From assembly GCF_002865645.1 (NCBI RefSeq), contig NW_020194620.1:2239353-2303352 (forward strand): 64,000 bases of DNA. Direction: 5' to 3'. How positions within the stretch are numbered: position 1 is the first letter of the stretch; every line of letters starts with the position of its first letter. Shown piece after piece: positions 44,285 to 56,570 of the stretch. The stretch is from Hyaloscypha bicolor E (Eukaryota > Ascomycota > Leotiomycetes > Helotiales > Hyaloscyphaceae). The position numbers were made by a program, and so were the translations under genes. The notes beneath the pieces were generated by a model. It made no database searches. It saw only the letters and a program-made list of their open reading frames with translations, and was not told the DNA's origin.

Positions 44285-47200
44285 AGTGGGTTATCTTCGC
44301 AGATTCGGATGAAGAGACTTCTCCAGGTTCAGATCCCTGATTCAAGTCAACAAATGTTCATGTCCGAGAAGGAGGGAGGGGGGTGGAGTGGAATGGGTCT
44401 TATATACCCTGTCGGATGCTGGTCAAATGCCTTCGACACAAAACAGTTGAGTCTTCATCATTCTAGATGCCTCCAATTGTTGGTTAACTCTAGGAAGAGA
44501 GAAATACGGCAATGGCTTCGACATACTTTTCTGGTGATTGACATAACTTAACGAATAGCATGGCCTTGTGGGGGCGTCTTGCACCTTGAAGGAGGCAGTC
44601 TCGCCGGATGCCAATAATATAACTCCGATTTCTGGTCAGTGGAAGGCAACGATTCTTGGTGTCTATCTTAGATATCTGGTTGATTCTGTCAGGAGTTGTA
44701 TGCTTGAATATTGGGTGACGAGAGAAGCTTTGCAGGGAGCACCGAACAAGCTCGGTTGTAGCTGGAGAGCGGCCGACTTTCGTCCCTTCAAATTCACCAT
44801 GCCAACTGCTGTCAAATTGTCAGTAACTGTCGGACGAGAAACCAACATAGCAGATAAATTTTGTCTTTAATAAAGAGATTGCAACAAAATGCGAAGACTA
44901 ACAGATCAGGAAGTGCTTGGATGTATAGCGTCAGCCTTTATGAAAGGCGAAGCGCAGAAAGGGGCAAAGCGAGATCGGACGGAAGACCAACCCCCAAACC
45001 AAAAGCGATTGCGGGAAGGGAGATTGTGAATAATCAGAGGAAAACAAACAAAATTTGGATGCTTGCAGAAGAAAAAGTTTGTATTAGCCTCGCCATGAGC
45101 AGAGGAGGCGGACCTGAAGGCGAGAACAGAAGGCTCTTTGCACTTCGGCGTAAAGGGCTTGTTACCATTTGACTAAACATATTGCCTTTTGCTAGGCAAA
45201 GAGGTTCAGACTTACGACTGATCTGCAGAAAACCTCCTCAACGCGAGACGAGGGCTCAACTTCCTAGGGCGGTGCTGTGGGGAGAAGAAGGATGTGACAT
45301 GGGAGGTGCTTGGGACGAAAGGGATATTGGAAATTATGGGACGGTAAAGGAAATGGCAGGCGGTAATGGGAGACGCCTAAGTGATAAAGGAGAGGTCTTT
45401 GTGGGAGATAGACCTTCTTGGTGTTGAAAGGCTTGGGAAAGAAGCAAACTAGGTATTGCCTGCGAAGCCGGTGACTCCTTCCTATACCCCAGCCACTATG
45501 CACGTGATAGTACTCAACGAAGCGAGCAGTCATCGCACAAAGTTGGTCTACTTTCTTAATTTGTTGTCTTCTTGTTCTACCCTCATCACACCCTCTGCTT
45601 CTCCTCCTCACATCTCGCCTTTAAGCTTGACTATGTTGCCTCCTAGGCACAATCATCACCCCTCTCTCCTTCTCCTGCTTTCCTAGGCAGGCACAGCAAG
45701 CACAGCAGGCACAATCAACAGTCCAGTCAAAGACCCTACCTAAGTTGATCATTTCCAAGTGTCGGGTTTGCCGCGAAGGTAATTAACTGATTTGTCTTCA
45801 ATCATCAAACGAGACCAAAGATACATCCTGTCACCGCTGGATAACACTGAAGCAAGTTTCTTGTGGAAAACCCATACCGGAGTCTGAAGTCTTGGGATGA
45901 GACTCCGCTTTAGCTAACCAGTGAGTTCACTACTACTCTTCAAGATAATCACACTAACTTTTAGACAGTTGCGAGCTCTTCTTGATCCATCAAGAGCTAG
46001 ACTGGAACATCGTCAACTTGTGGACTAGGACATTCCACGGGAGCGTAATTGAACCCGGAGACGATAGCGGTGGCTGGGATCCCGAAAGGCCCTCTCGTTT
46101 CTTCTGAACTACTGCACAAAGACCTTGCGGAGGCTCCTTCTACTAGCTACCAGAGAATGAGAAGGACAGCGGACATACTGGACAGCTCCTGGGACATTAC
46201 CACAACAATATCACGCGTTGCTAGATTGCTGTCACTTTCGAGACAATGGATGTGGCAGACGTGATCGACATGATGTCAGACTTGGCAGACCATGTAGTCA
46301 CATCTTCATAGCCATTGACCCCTACTTCATTTTGGGCTGAGGTCAAGACTGGTGACTACCTTATTTGGAATATGATCCTCATAAATTGCTTGCTCGTATG
46401 AACCCCCCAGACAATGAAGCCAAGGTAAGTTTTTCCTGGCTGGATTCATTTGGGAGATGATTCTAACTCCCGCTTAGATACAGGAGAACTACAAGAGAAT
46501 CAATTCAAATCGTGCTGTCTAGAATTATTCCCCGTCCGACAATGAAAGAGAGGAATATTAAGATTGAGCATCTGTCGGGTTCTAACTCTGCTCTTGATGA
46601 GGCTTACGAATCAAAGACCGAAGATGGAGAGAACGTCCATTACACGACTGCAACTTCCACCAATAAGCGTAGTCCAATGTTACAAACACGCTGATCCGGT
46701 CAATTGATGACCCAGATGCCAATCAGCAAATAGTGGGATGGCGGTGAACTTTGAGATACCCAGCCCGCTTTCTTATTACTCCGTGAGAGCTCCGCCGAGA
46801 TCAACTTGAACGCTCTTCACTCTGAGGCAGTCGAGTCCTTTTCCGAACTATCAAAGGCCATTCCCGAAGACTCCGACCAGGACTCCAAGACCAAACAGAG
46901 GCTTGAGTGGTTATAGTGACGCTCGAACAGGCATTCCCTCGGAATACCAAGAGGCGCAATGTGCGTTTGGGGATTCGATTATTGAACACAAAAGCGACGC
47001 AGAGTGCGCTTAGGTCCATTGAATAATGTGATCACTGGGGCAACTCTTGCTCTCCTTCATAGACATATCCCTGGTCAAATCATCGACAGTCTATGAAGGA
47101 GAGCAGGATGATGGATGGCACGCTCCGGCAGAGCCATCCGAAATCTTGGGTGAACGGGGCTCCTCAATATGTCTCTAGGGGATTCCCATTGTACAATCTC

Positions 47201-47623
47201 GAGGCACGTAAGCTTTTCCCCCTCACATTTGAGAGTTATGACGCGCTTGTTCGGAATGTATGCTAAAGTGTATGAATAGGGCTGGATCGTAGCAGGACAT
47301 ATTGAAGGATTGACGGATAGATACCTGGGTTCTGGCGTTGGAGTTGGAGGACCGGTGGTCGCCTTATTTCTGGCGTTGGAGGGCGTTTCTTTCTTCTGAT
47401 ACCCAGGGAGCGGTAAGGACGGAATCGTTGAGGTCAATTTCCTGCACAGCACAGAGAGAGGACCATAGAAAATGGGTGACTATTAACATACCAAGTCCCA
47501 AGTTGCAATATGCAAAATCAAGTCCCCCCATTGCTTCCAAGTTGTCTACCGCTAAAGTCATACTCAACTTTTTTTTTCGCTGATTCTGTTTTAGTATTTG
47601 GACGTGAGCAGCTGCCGCCTTAA

Positions 47624-47714
47624 CCTGAGCCGAGGGTGGGCATTCCTGAGCATGCCTGAGCACGTCCTGAGCTCGGCCTGAGCAACCTGAGTATACGGCA
47701 GAGTCAGCCTGAGC
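47624..47714 (+). repeat. CCTGAGC heptamer cluster at the AT-block boundary
   Basis: Seven copies of CCTGAG(C/T), starting at 47624, 47645, 47655, 47666, 47677, 47686 and 47708. Four of the steps are 9 to 11 bases, close to one helical turn. GC-rich sequence ends here, and the AT-rich block begins within 50 bases. Confidence 0.8.
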
Positions 47715-48409
47715 ATATACTAAGGGGCCATTTTAGCTCCTATAGGGACTTGTTCCGGCTCCCTTAATACTCGGTTATACTTTCTTTATTTTATCTCCTA
47801 TTTTGGCTTCCTTATAACCGAGATTCTTCCGAGCCATTTTTAGAACTATATTTGCTTATATATATATAATAAATATATTAGTCTTATTATTTTATAATAT
47901 CTTATTAATATTTATAGAAGTAATTTTATATAATACGAATTTTAGTAATATTTAATTTTTTCTTCTTTACTTTTATATATTTTAATATTATACTTTTCTT
48001 ATATATTTTCTTTCTTTTTCTTTTCTTTTAGTTTTTATTCTACTTATAGAAAATAAAGAACTAAAATATTCTAATAGTTATTTTAATAGCTATTTTAATA
48101 ACAAGTTTAATTTCTATATTATTTATATATATATAATATTATTTTAGGAAGGGGTTTATACTAGTTCTATTTTAGTAAATAATTAGAATAAAAATAACTA
48201 ATTTACTAGTTAGTTATTATAAGATTTATATAATTATAAAATTGCCTTATTAAAGAATTATATTAAAGTTTAGGAAAGGAATTATATATATTATATAAGA
48301 AATAATTATATTAATAGAACTAAGAAAAAAGAAATTACTAATAGCTAAATTTACTAATAATAATATTATATAATAATAATAATATATTAGGAAATAGTTA
48401 TATTAGTAT

Positions 48410-48760
48410 CTAGTAATATTAGGAAATTTATATAAATTCTAATAATTCAGGATTATATTAGTACTAGAGCTTTATTAATAAAAGAGAAAAGAAAATTAGC
48501 TAGTAAATATTAAGTAAAAATAAAGATTTATATAATATTAATACTATATTTTATACTAAAGGCTAGTAATATTAGGAGATTTATATAAATTCTAATAAAA
48601 TAGAATTATATTAGTAATATAGTTTAATAATAAATAAATATAAAATTAGCTAAATATAAATTAAATAGAAATAGAAATTTATATAATAATAATATTATAT
48701 TTAAAAGAAGTTATATTAAGGGCTAGTAATATTAGAAAAATAAAATAAAATAATAATATA
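48410..48760 (+). repeat. About 155-base tandem repeat, three copies
   Basis: The word CTAGTAATATTAG occurs at 48410, 48563 and 48723. The first two are followed by the same words (GATTTATATAAATTCTAATA type) and then related AT-rich sequence. Steps of 153 and 160 bases indicate a degenerate tandem array abutting the 5' LTR. Confidence 0.6.
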
Positions 48761-48762
48761 AT

Positions 48763-49060
48763 TATAATATATATAGGGTTATATATAACTTAAGAATATA
48801 TAATAAATCTCGGATATTACAGGTATTAATTAGAGAGATTAGCGGTCCTTTAATATTATAACTAATTACTATTTATATTATAAGTATTAGGCTTATAAAT
48901 TACTAATTATATATATATTATTAGGGCCTCTTATTTAAAGGAGGCTTCTCTAAACCTTATAGGAAGAATAAAGATTAGTTCTATACTAAATTTAATACTA
49001 TAGTTTTATAACTTACTAATTTATTCTATTATTTTATTACTTACTAATAAATATCTTATA
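48763..49060 (+). repeat. 5' LTR of the chromovirus
   Basis: 298 bases matching 56270-56565. Shared landmarks include AACTTAAGAA, AGGTATTAATTAGAGA, GGGCCTCTTATTTA and TACTAATAAATA. Differences are mainly C/T and G/A. Confidence 0.85.
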
Positions 49061-51429
49061 AGCTAATCTCTTTATTCTTAAAGAAAGTAATTTAATAAGT
49101 AATTATATCTCGAAATCTGCAAAATATATAATCTTTTACTAAAGCTATTTCTATAGAAAAAGTTAACTAAATTAATTCTAATACGAGTAATAGTAAAGGT
49201 TTATCTAATACTTTTAATAGGGCTCCTTAGAAGTCTCTATAAATAAGTAATAATAACAAAAATAATTCTAGTAATAGTTAAGATATTAAAATTAATACCT
49301 AAGTTACTATTACCTAAGCTATAAAATAGGACTTATATACTAAAGTTAAAGTACTCTAATAAAAGCAAGAATTAGTAAATATAATTAATTAATATATCCT
49401 ATAATTAAAGTAATATAAGAATACTTTTAGAAATATCTTATAATTTATTATATTTTATAGAAACTTTATTTATAAGTCTACTTTATTTTCCTTAGTAATT
49501 CTTACTAAAGAACTTCCTAAAATAGAATTAGAACCTATTTTTTCCCCCTAATATAATAAGCTTTAAAAGTAATTTTAATACTATTTATTAGAAGCTATTA
49601 TATAATATCCTGAAAATATATTTAAATTAAGAAAAGCTTCTTAAAGTTCAAATATTTAACTTATATTATAAAAAGTTTCTTAAGAAATAAAAAATATTTA
49701 TATTCTTCTAAAAAGTAGTTTTTAGGATCTAATTTTAGACTTATAATAGATATTTTTCTAGAATTAATTCTATTATAAGTACTTTTAGAAATAAATCTTA
49801 TAATATTTGGGAGGCTATAATAAAGCAAAGCCTATTATTATATAAGGTTTATTAGAAGTAATTTAAGGCCTATTTAGCTAATATATTTTAAGTACCTTAA
49901 ACCCGTTAATAAGATATCTTTAAGAAACTCTGAGATCTTTATTAGAAAAATAATAAAGTAATTACTAAGTTATATATTTGGATAATTAGTCTTAAAGTTA
50001 ACTAGAACCCATATCCTAAAAGAAACCGGATCCGGATTCTTAATACTACTTTATCTAACTATAAGACTTATTAGATACTTATATTTATTCTCTTAGGAAA
50101 TAAAATAATATTTATTTCTAAATAGCTTAAAAAAGCTCAGTAAATAAAGTATATTACTTATCCTAAATTAAGAAAAGTAAAAACGGGAAAGTCTAGTAAA
50201 AATAACTCTATTTCTAAAAATTCTAATTTAGTAAATTCTGATTTATAAAACTATTAAAAAAAAAGAATAAGTTCTAATAATTATATAAGAAATTCTCAGG
50301 TAATACTTTGGCCTCTTTAAGGCCTTAATAAAGTAATAGTTTTATTTTAGATATAGTTTATTAAATTTATAAATAGAAAAAATACTTCTTAGAAAATATA
50401 AAGTATTCTAAATATACTAAATAGAACCCTAATAAGGCCAAAACTATAGAAGAGTTAAGGTATTTATAAAAGTAGGTTAATACTATAATTATAGAAAAGT
50501 ATTCTAAAGAAAACTTTTCTAAGAAATAAAGAAAAGAGAAAATTAAATCTTAAATATTAATAATTTTAGCTATAATAAAAAAGATATATTACTTTATATA
50601 ACTATTTAAGTAAGATTAATATAGTCAGAAATAAGTACCTTAAAGATATATAATAAACTCGGTAATACTAGATTAGATTATAACTTTCTTAATAATAATT
50701 AGGTTTAAAGCTAGGGCTTTATTATCTTAGCTAAATATAATTAAAAATTTGTAATTTTTTATAAGAACTAATTTAAGGTCTATTAAGCCTATAATTTTAA
50801 GATATTTATTATAAATAATTATAATAAGATATATTCTTTTAAGCTCTAGTTCTATAAATATAAAAATATTAGCTCTTATAGCCTTATTTTTAGTATAGAA
50901 TTTTATAAAGTAATTCTTATATAATATATAGACTATATTAAGAAATAAGAAATATATATACTTATATAGCCTAATAATATTAAGATTCTAATACTAAAAG
51001 AATTTAGTAAGAAGCTTAACTAGTATCCTAAACTAGTATCTTAAGTTTTATTTTTAACTAAAAGCAAATATAATTATTCTAAATAGTAGGCTTTATATAT
51101 TTATAATAGTTATTAGATCTTTATTTTATTATATAATTCTAGTAATACTAAATAGAAGTTTTTAATATAGCAAATTAATATTCTCTAGAAAAAGGCCTTA
51201 GAAATATCTATTTATTTCCGAGATAATAAATATAAAGACTTTTTAGAGGTTTTTAATCCTAATAAAGCTTTAGAACTTTCTAATTTTAGTAATATTAAAT
51301 ATTTTATTAATATAAATAATATAATTCTATATAGGCCTTTATATAATTTATTAGAGACCTAATTAGAAGTATTATATTTATATTTATAGGATATACTTTA
51401 TAAATATTAGATAAGGCCTAGTAAAAGCC

Positions 51430-51990
51430 TAGTAAAAATACCTATTCTTTTTATTTTTAAGAAAAATAAAGAACTATATCTTTATATTAATTATTATAAA
51501 CTTAATTAAGTTATAATTAAGAATTAGTATCTGCTTTCTTTTATTAATAAGATCCTTAACTAGCTCTAAGAAGCTAAGATTTTTATAAAGCTAGATCTTA
51601 AGAATATATATTATTAGATAAGAATTTATAAAAAATATAAATAGAAAACGGCTTTTAGGACTTACTATAGCTATTTTAAATATTTTATAATATTTTTTAG
51701 ACTAGCTAATATATTAGTTATATTTTAAGTATATATTAATATTATATTTATAAGGCTCCTGAATTATTTCGTAATTATTTATTTAGATAATATTCTTATT
51801 TATTTCCGAAATAAGAATAAATACTATAATTATATTTACTAGATATTTACTAGGCTATATAAAAATAACCTGTTTTATAAACTTAGTAAATATAAGTTTA
51901 ATATTAAGGAAGTCGAATTTTTAGGCTTTTTTATTAGAATAGAAAGTATTTATATAAATCCTAAATAGGTTTATAGTATTATTAGATAAC
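51430..51990 (+). pseudogene. Reverse transcriptase remains (chromovirus)
   Basis: Broken plus frame with recognisable Ty3/gypsy RT blocks: VKIPILFIFKKNKELYLYIN, then KLDLKN, then KTAF-TYYSYFKYF, then YLDNILIYF at 51780-51806 (the catalytic YLDD with the second Asp changed to Asn), then KEVEFLGF at about 51907-51931. In-frame TAA/TAG codons stand where Gln, Trp or Arg are usual. Confidence 0.85.
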
Positions 51991-52149
51991 TAGAACTAGA
52001 ATTATTTTATAATATTTAAGTATTTCTTGAATTTATTAATTTCTATTATAGATTTATTTATTATTACTTTCAGGTAATTATAAACTTAATAAATCTCTTA
52101 AAAGAAATAGAAAAGGGCCGGAAATCTGGTTTCTTTATATAAATAAATA

Positions 52150-52640
52150 AAGTAGCTAAAAGCTTTAAGACTTTAAAAAAAGCTTTTATTATAATACTTA
52201 TTCTAGTTTATTTTAATTTTTCTAAAAAAATTTATATTAAAACTAATATATTAAAATTTATAATTACTAGTACTATTTTATAATAAATTAATTCTAGTAA
52301 TAGCCTGAAAAAATACTAGTATTTAGTAATATTCTAGTTCCGGAAACTTTCCGGAGCTAAATATAACTATAGTACTTATAATAGAAAACTACTTATAATT
52401 ATTAAAGCCTTTAAATATTAGTACTATTATCTTAAAAAGTTTAGGTTTATAATTAAGATTATTATAAACTATAATAATTTCTAATACTTTATAAAAATAA
52501 AGTATTTAGAAAGCTATTAAGTATATTAGGTAATATATTTTATAATATATAATTTTAATATTATTTATTATAAAGGCGCCTTAAACCTAGTAAACGGATT
52601 TAGTAAAAGACCTAATTATAAAAAAGGTTTTATTAATATA
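52150..52640 (+). pseudogene. RNase H remains (chromovirus)
   Basis: Directly after the RT: FKTLKKAF, LVYFNFSKKIYIKTN (the Asp of the usual ET-D element changed), FRKLSGAKYNYSTYNRKLLI and IIKAFKY, matching the Ty3/gypsy RNase H order with several stops. Confidence 0.8.
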
Positions 52641-53199
52641 ACTTAGCTTCTAATTTTTTAAAATAAGCTAAAGAAAGCTTTTATAATTATAATTTAAAGG
52701 TTTTTATAAATATCTAAAAAGTTTCTTCTTTAGAATAAGTATTATTTAATACTTACTATATTTATAATAACTAAGAAGAAATATTTATTATAAAATAAGT
52801 AAATAGATTATTTTATAAATTTCTTAATTATAAAATTAGTTAAGAAATAAAATATAAAGAAATACTTTAAAAGCTCTATTATTATAGCTAAGGTAATAGA
52901 AATATTTATAACTATATTATTTAATAAAACTAAAGATTTCTTAATTTCTCGAGTTTTTGAATTAGATAATTATAAATACCTAATTTCTTATATATAAATA
53001 TATACGGCCACTAAAAAAGCCATAGTACTAGCTTCTTTATCTAAATTCTTTCTAGATATTATTTAGGTAACTTAGAGAAATAATTCTTAATATTAGAATA
53101 TCTTAAAATAAAGATTTAGTAAGAAAAATACTAAGAAAAAAGAAATCTGGAAAAATAATTTAGGCTTATTTAGGTACTATTTAAGAATTATTATATTTA

Positions 53200-54130
53200 A
53201 TAATCCTACTTTATATTAAGAAGTTATAAAGCTTTATTATAATAACCTAATAGCTAGATACTATAAAATAGAAAAGATTCTCGAGCTTTTTAGAAAGTTC
53301 TAGTATTAGGAGAATATAGAAAAAAATATTTATAATTATTATTAAAAATATAATATTTACTAGAGAATTAAGATAAAGAAGTATTTATTATATAATTTAC
53401 TTAGTAGTTTATTATAGCCTAAAAAATCCTGAAATAAGATCTCTATAGATTTTATTATAAGTCTATTATTATATAAGAACCTAGTAAGAGGTCCCGATTT
53501 TAATATAATTCTTATAATTATTAACTAGTATTCTAAAATAATAAGATATATTATATATTATAAGATTATTAATTTTCTAGAGCTTATTAAGATTATATAG
53601 AAATATGTTTTCTTAATCTTTAGCTTCTCTAATAGAATTATTTCTAACTAAGAAATAGTATTTATTAGCTAGTTCTAGTTTGCTTTTTACTTTTATTTAA
53701 TATATAAATAGTATTTAAATATAGCTTATTATTCTTAAATAAATAATTAGATAAAAAGGCAAAATTAGGCCCTAAAATACTACCTGAAATATTATTATAA
53801 TATCTAAAAAAATAACTAGTTTAAGAAATTATTTTTTATAGAATTTATATATAATAACTTAAAATATTAGGTTTTATAAAATATATTTTTCTATATATAT
53901 TATAAATATTATTCTTAATTTCTATAAAATCCTAAGAACAGGATTATAAAAAAAGTATTAGCTATATATAAGAAACTAGAAACCCTTAAAATAAAGTAAA
54001 AAAAGCTTAAGAATTTATAATATTATATATAAAATAACTAGGAAATCTATTATAATAAATACTAGTTAGCTAAATATTATTTTAAAAAAGCTTAGGTAAT
54101 ATTATTAATAAGAAATATTAAACTTAAAAT
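53200..54130 (+). pseudogene. Integrase remains (chromovirus)
   Basis: Zinc-binding start region (YYNNLIARYYKIEKILELF), then NKISIDFI, then LVRGPDFNIILIIIN-YSKIIRYI, then VFLIFSFSNRIIS and the following SQF-FAFYFY segment. Order and spacing are those of a Ty3/gypsy integrase core. Many nonsense codons. Confidence 0.8.
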
Positions 54131-54349
54131 AAAAAAACTTAAGCTAAAATTTATAAGTTTATTTAGAATTCTTAAATATATTAGTAATTTAGTATATAAA
54201 TTAAAACTATTAAATATATATAATTATTTATATTTAACTTTTTATATTTCTCTTTTTAAAAAATATATAATAAAAAAGAATTAGAAACTATATTTATATT
54301 TCTCTAAAGAATTTCCGGAATTAGTAAATAATAATAAAGAATAAAAATA

Positions 54350-54500
54350 AGAAATAGAAGCTATTATTAATTACTAATAAGATAATAGAAGTAATAAATA
54401 ATAATATTTAATTAAATAAAAAGCCTGGCCTAAAAATTATAATATCTAGTTATTTACTTTTCCTAATTTTAAAAATTTTAAGAAATTTCTAAAATTATAT
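54350..54500 (+). pseudogene. Chromodomain remains at the end of pol
   Basis: The frame reads EIEAIINY, stops, DNRSNK, stops, YLIK-KAWPKNYNI, the chromodomain core pattern (YLVKWKGW...YNTW) after RIP. This places the element among chromoviruses, whose chromodomain targets integration to heterochromatin. Confidence 0.75.
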
Positions 54501-56269
54501 AACTAAAACTATAACTTAGAATCTAAAACTATTTTTTAATAATTTCTTAAAATTAAAAAGAATTCTAAACTATTAAGAAAAAGATTACTTAAAAGAAAAA
54601 AAAAAAACTAGAATAATTAAGAAAAGGCCTAAAATAGTAATAAAAATACTTTTTTTCTAGGTTTTTTTTATTTATAAAAGTTTTCTAGAATTTTATTAAG
54701 GCTTATAAGAATTATATTTAAATTATTAGAAAAAGATTTAGGATTAAGAAAAATTTATTATAAATAAACTAGCTATAAGTATCTTAAATAAATAACCTTT
54801 AATTTTTATAAATTCCTAATTTCTAAAGTAAGAATACTAAATACTAGCCCTATTTAGGACTTAGTAAAGAATTAGCTAATACTTTCCGGAATTCGCTTAT
54901 TTTTTAATAAGATATAGTTATATTATAATAATATTAATATTAAGAATATTAAGAAAAGCAAATAAGAAGCTTATAAAAAGCCTAAACTTCTAAAATTAAG
55001 TCCTAAATAATTATAAGTATTATATTATTAGTACTTAAAGTACTAGTAATAGACTATTTAGTAATCTCGATAATAATTTCGGTAATAAGATTAATATCTT
55101 AAAAATAAACTTTATAGTATTCTTTTAAGGAATTAGTAAATATCTAAATATATTAGAAAAAACTTATATTTAAAATACTAATCCAAATAATATTATTATT
55201 TGCCTTATTAAGATAAGAAAAAGAATTCCAAAGCTTATTAGTATTCTTCTAGTTTTTAAAAACCTAATTAATAATATTATTTTTATTAATATAATACTAT
55301 TTAGGATATATTTTAAGAAATTTCTTAAAGATTATAATAATATTTTCCTAAAACTAGTAAGCCTCTAATAAGTAATAAGAAATCTGAAATCATATTAGTT
55401 TTAATAGATATTAAAGCTAAAAAACTTACTAATATATAAGATTTAGAACCCTTATTATAATAGTTATAATTCTTTTTACTAGATACTATAATATATAAGA
55501 TAAAGAAATTAATAAGTAAATACTTGAAATATTTCAAATATTTACTAATAATAGAAAAGAAGACTATAAGATTACTTTTATACTTATTATTATATAAGTA
55601 AATAATAAAGTTAAAAGAAGATATTATAGAATTAATTAAAAATAATTAAAAAAGACTTAGAGAAAAATAAAAAAAGAAGCTAGAAAATAATAATAGAAAA
55701 AGTTATTATATATATAATTATTAGAAAGAAAAAAAGTATATAGTAATATAGAAAGATTCTTTTATAAAGATAAAGAACTACCTAGATTAATTACTAGTTT
55801 TTATACTAGTCCTAATTAGAAATTAGTATAACTAATTAATACATATTCCTAGAAGCCTATAAATAATCTCTAGGACCTTAGAAATATTTATATAAGTTTC
55901 TTATATAAATATTTATTAAATTCTTTTTATATAGCTATTTAGATTATTCTAATATAAGATCTAATAAGCAATATTAATTTCGTAAAATAGTATTTTAGTA
56001 CTTTAGATTAAGCTAATTAGAATACTTAAATCCTAAATAAAATTATAATTACTAGCTAGCTCCTATATCTGGAATATAATTACTCTTTTTTCCTACTTAC
56101 TTAATTCTAATCTAATTAGATGATTTTTATATCTATTATCTAGATTATATTAGTAAAACTACTTCCTAAGATACTAGAAGTTTACCTTAATTAAATAATT
56201 AATTAATTAAATATTTACTAGAATAAATTAATAGATTTTAGAAATAAGATCCTAGAAAAGAAATATAGT

Positions 56270-56565
56270 TATAATATATACAGGATTATATATAACTTAA
56301 GAACATATAATAAACCTCGAATATTATAGGTATTAATTAGAGAAATTAGCTACTCTTTAATATTATAACTAATTACTATTTATATTATAAGTATTAGGCT
56401 TATAAATTACTAATTATATATATTATCGGGGCCTCTTATTTAGAAAGGGCTTTCCTAGACCTTATAGGAGAAATAGAGATTAGTTCTATACTAAATTTAA
56501 TACTATAGTTTTATAATTCACTAATTCATTCTATTATCTTATTACTTACTAATAAATACTTTATA
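56270..56565 (+). repeat. 3' LTR of the chromovirus
   Basis: 296 bases matching 48763-49060. A purine-rich tract (CCTAGAAAAGAAATATAG) lies just before it, as expected of a polypurine tract. Confidence 0.85.
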
Positions 56566-56570
56566 ATAAT

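Larger units (their letters stand above)
41049..47640. other. Gene-poor transition zone with unresolved coding scraps
   Basis: About 6.6 kb without a gene I can close. Fragments with some protein character lie on the minus strand at 41797-42378 and 42990-44290. Plus-strand scraps lie at 45960-46700, including the splice-like join near 46430-46480 after MNPPDNEAK. A (CT)n run lies near 42752-42770. Breaks in every candidate suggest decaying duplicates next to the repeat-rich block. Confidence 0.4.
48763..56565 (+). mobile_element. Ty3/gypsy chromovirus, structurally complete, RIP-inactivated
   Basis: A 7,803-base element bounded by two LTRs (48763-49060 and 56270-56565) that match along their whole length apart from scattered transition-type differences. 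LTR ends read TATAATATA and CTTATA/TTTATA, where TG...CA would be expected before C-to-T mutation. The bases just outside are ATAAT on both sides (48758-48762 and 56566-56570), consistent with a 5-base target duplication, though weak evidence in such AT-rich DNA. Inside, plus-strand remains appear in the order RT, RNase H, integrase, chromodomain, the Ty3/gypsy chromovirus order. Every protein is broken by many TAA and TAG codons, so the copy cannot be active on its own. Confidence 0.85.

Noticed and set aside
45960..46700. Plus-strand scraps (FLIHQELDWNIVNLW and others) recalling a phosphotransferase-like protein
   Set aside because: Too short and broken by stops; the resemblance is not strong enough to list as a gene.
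55325..55537. 70-codon minus frame inside the AT-rich block
   Set aside because: Low-complexity Ile/Leu/Lys/Tyr/Asn composition expected by chance from AT-rich DNA, and it lies antisense within the chromovirus.
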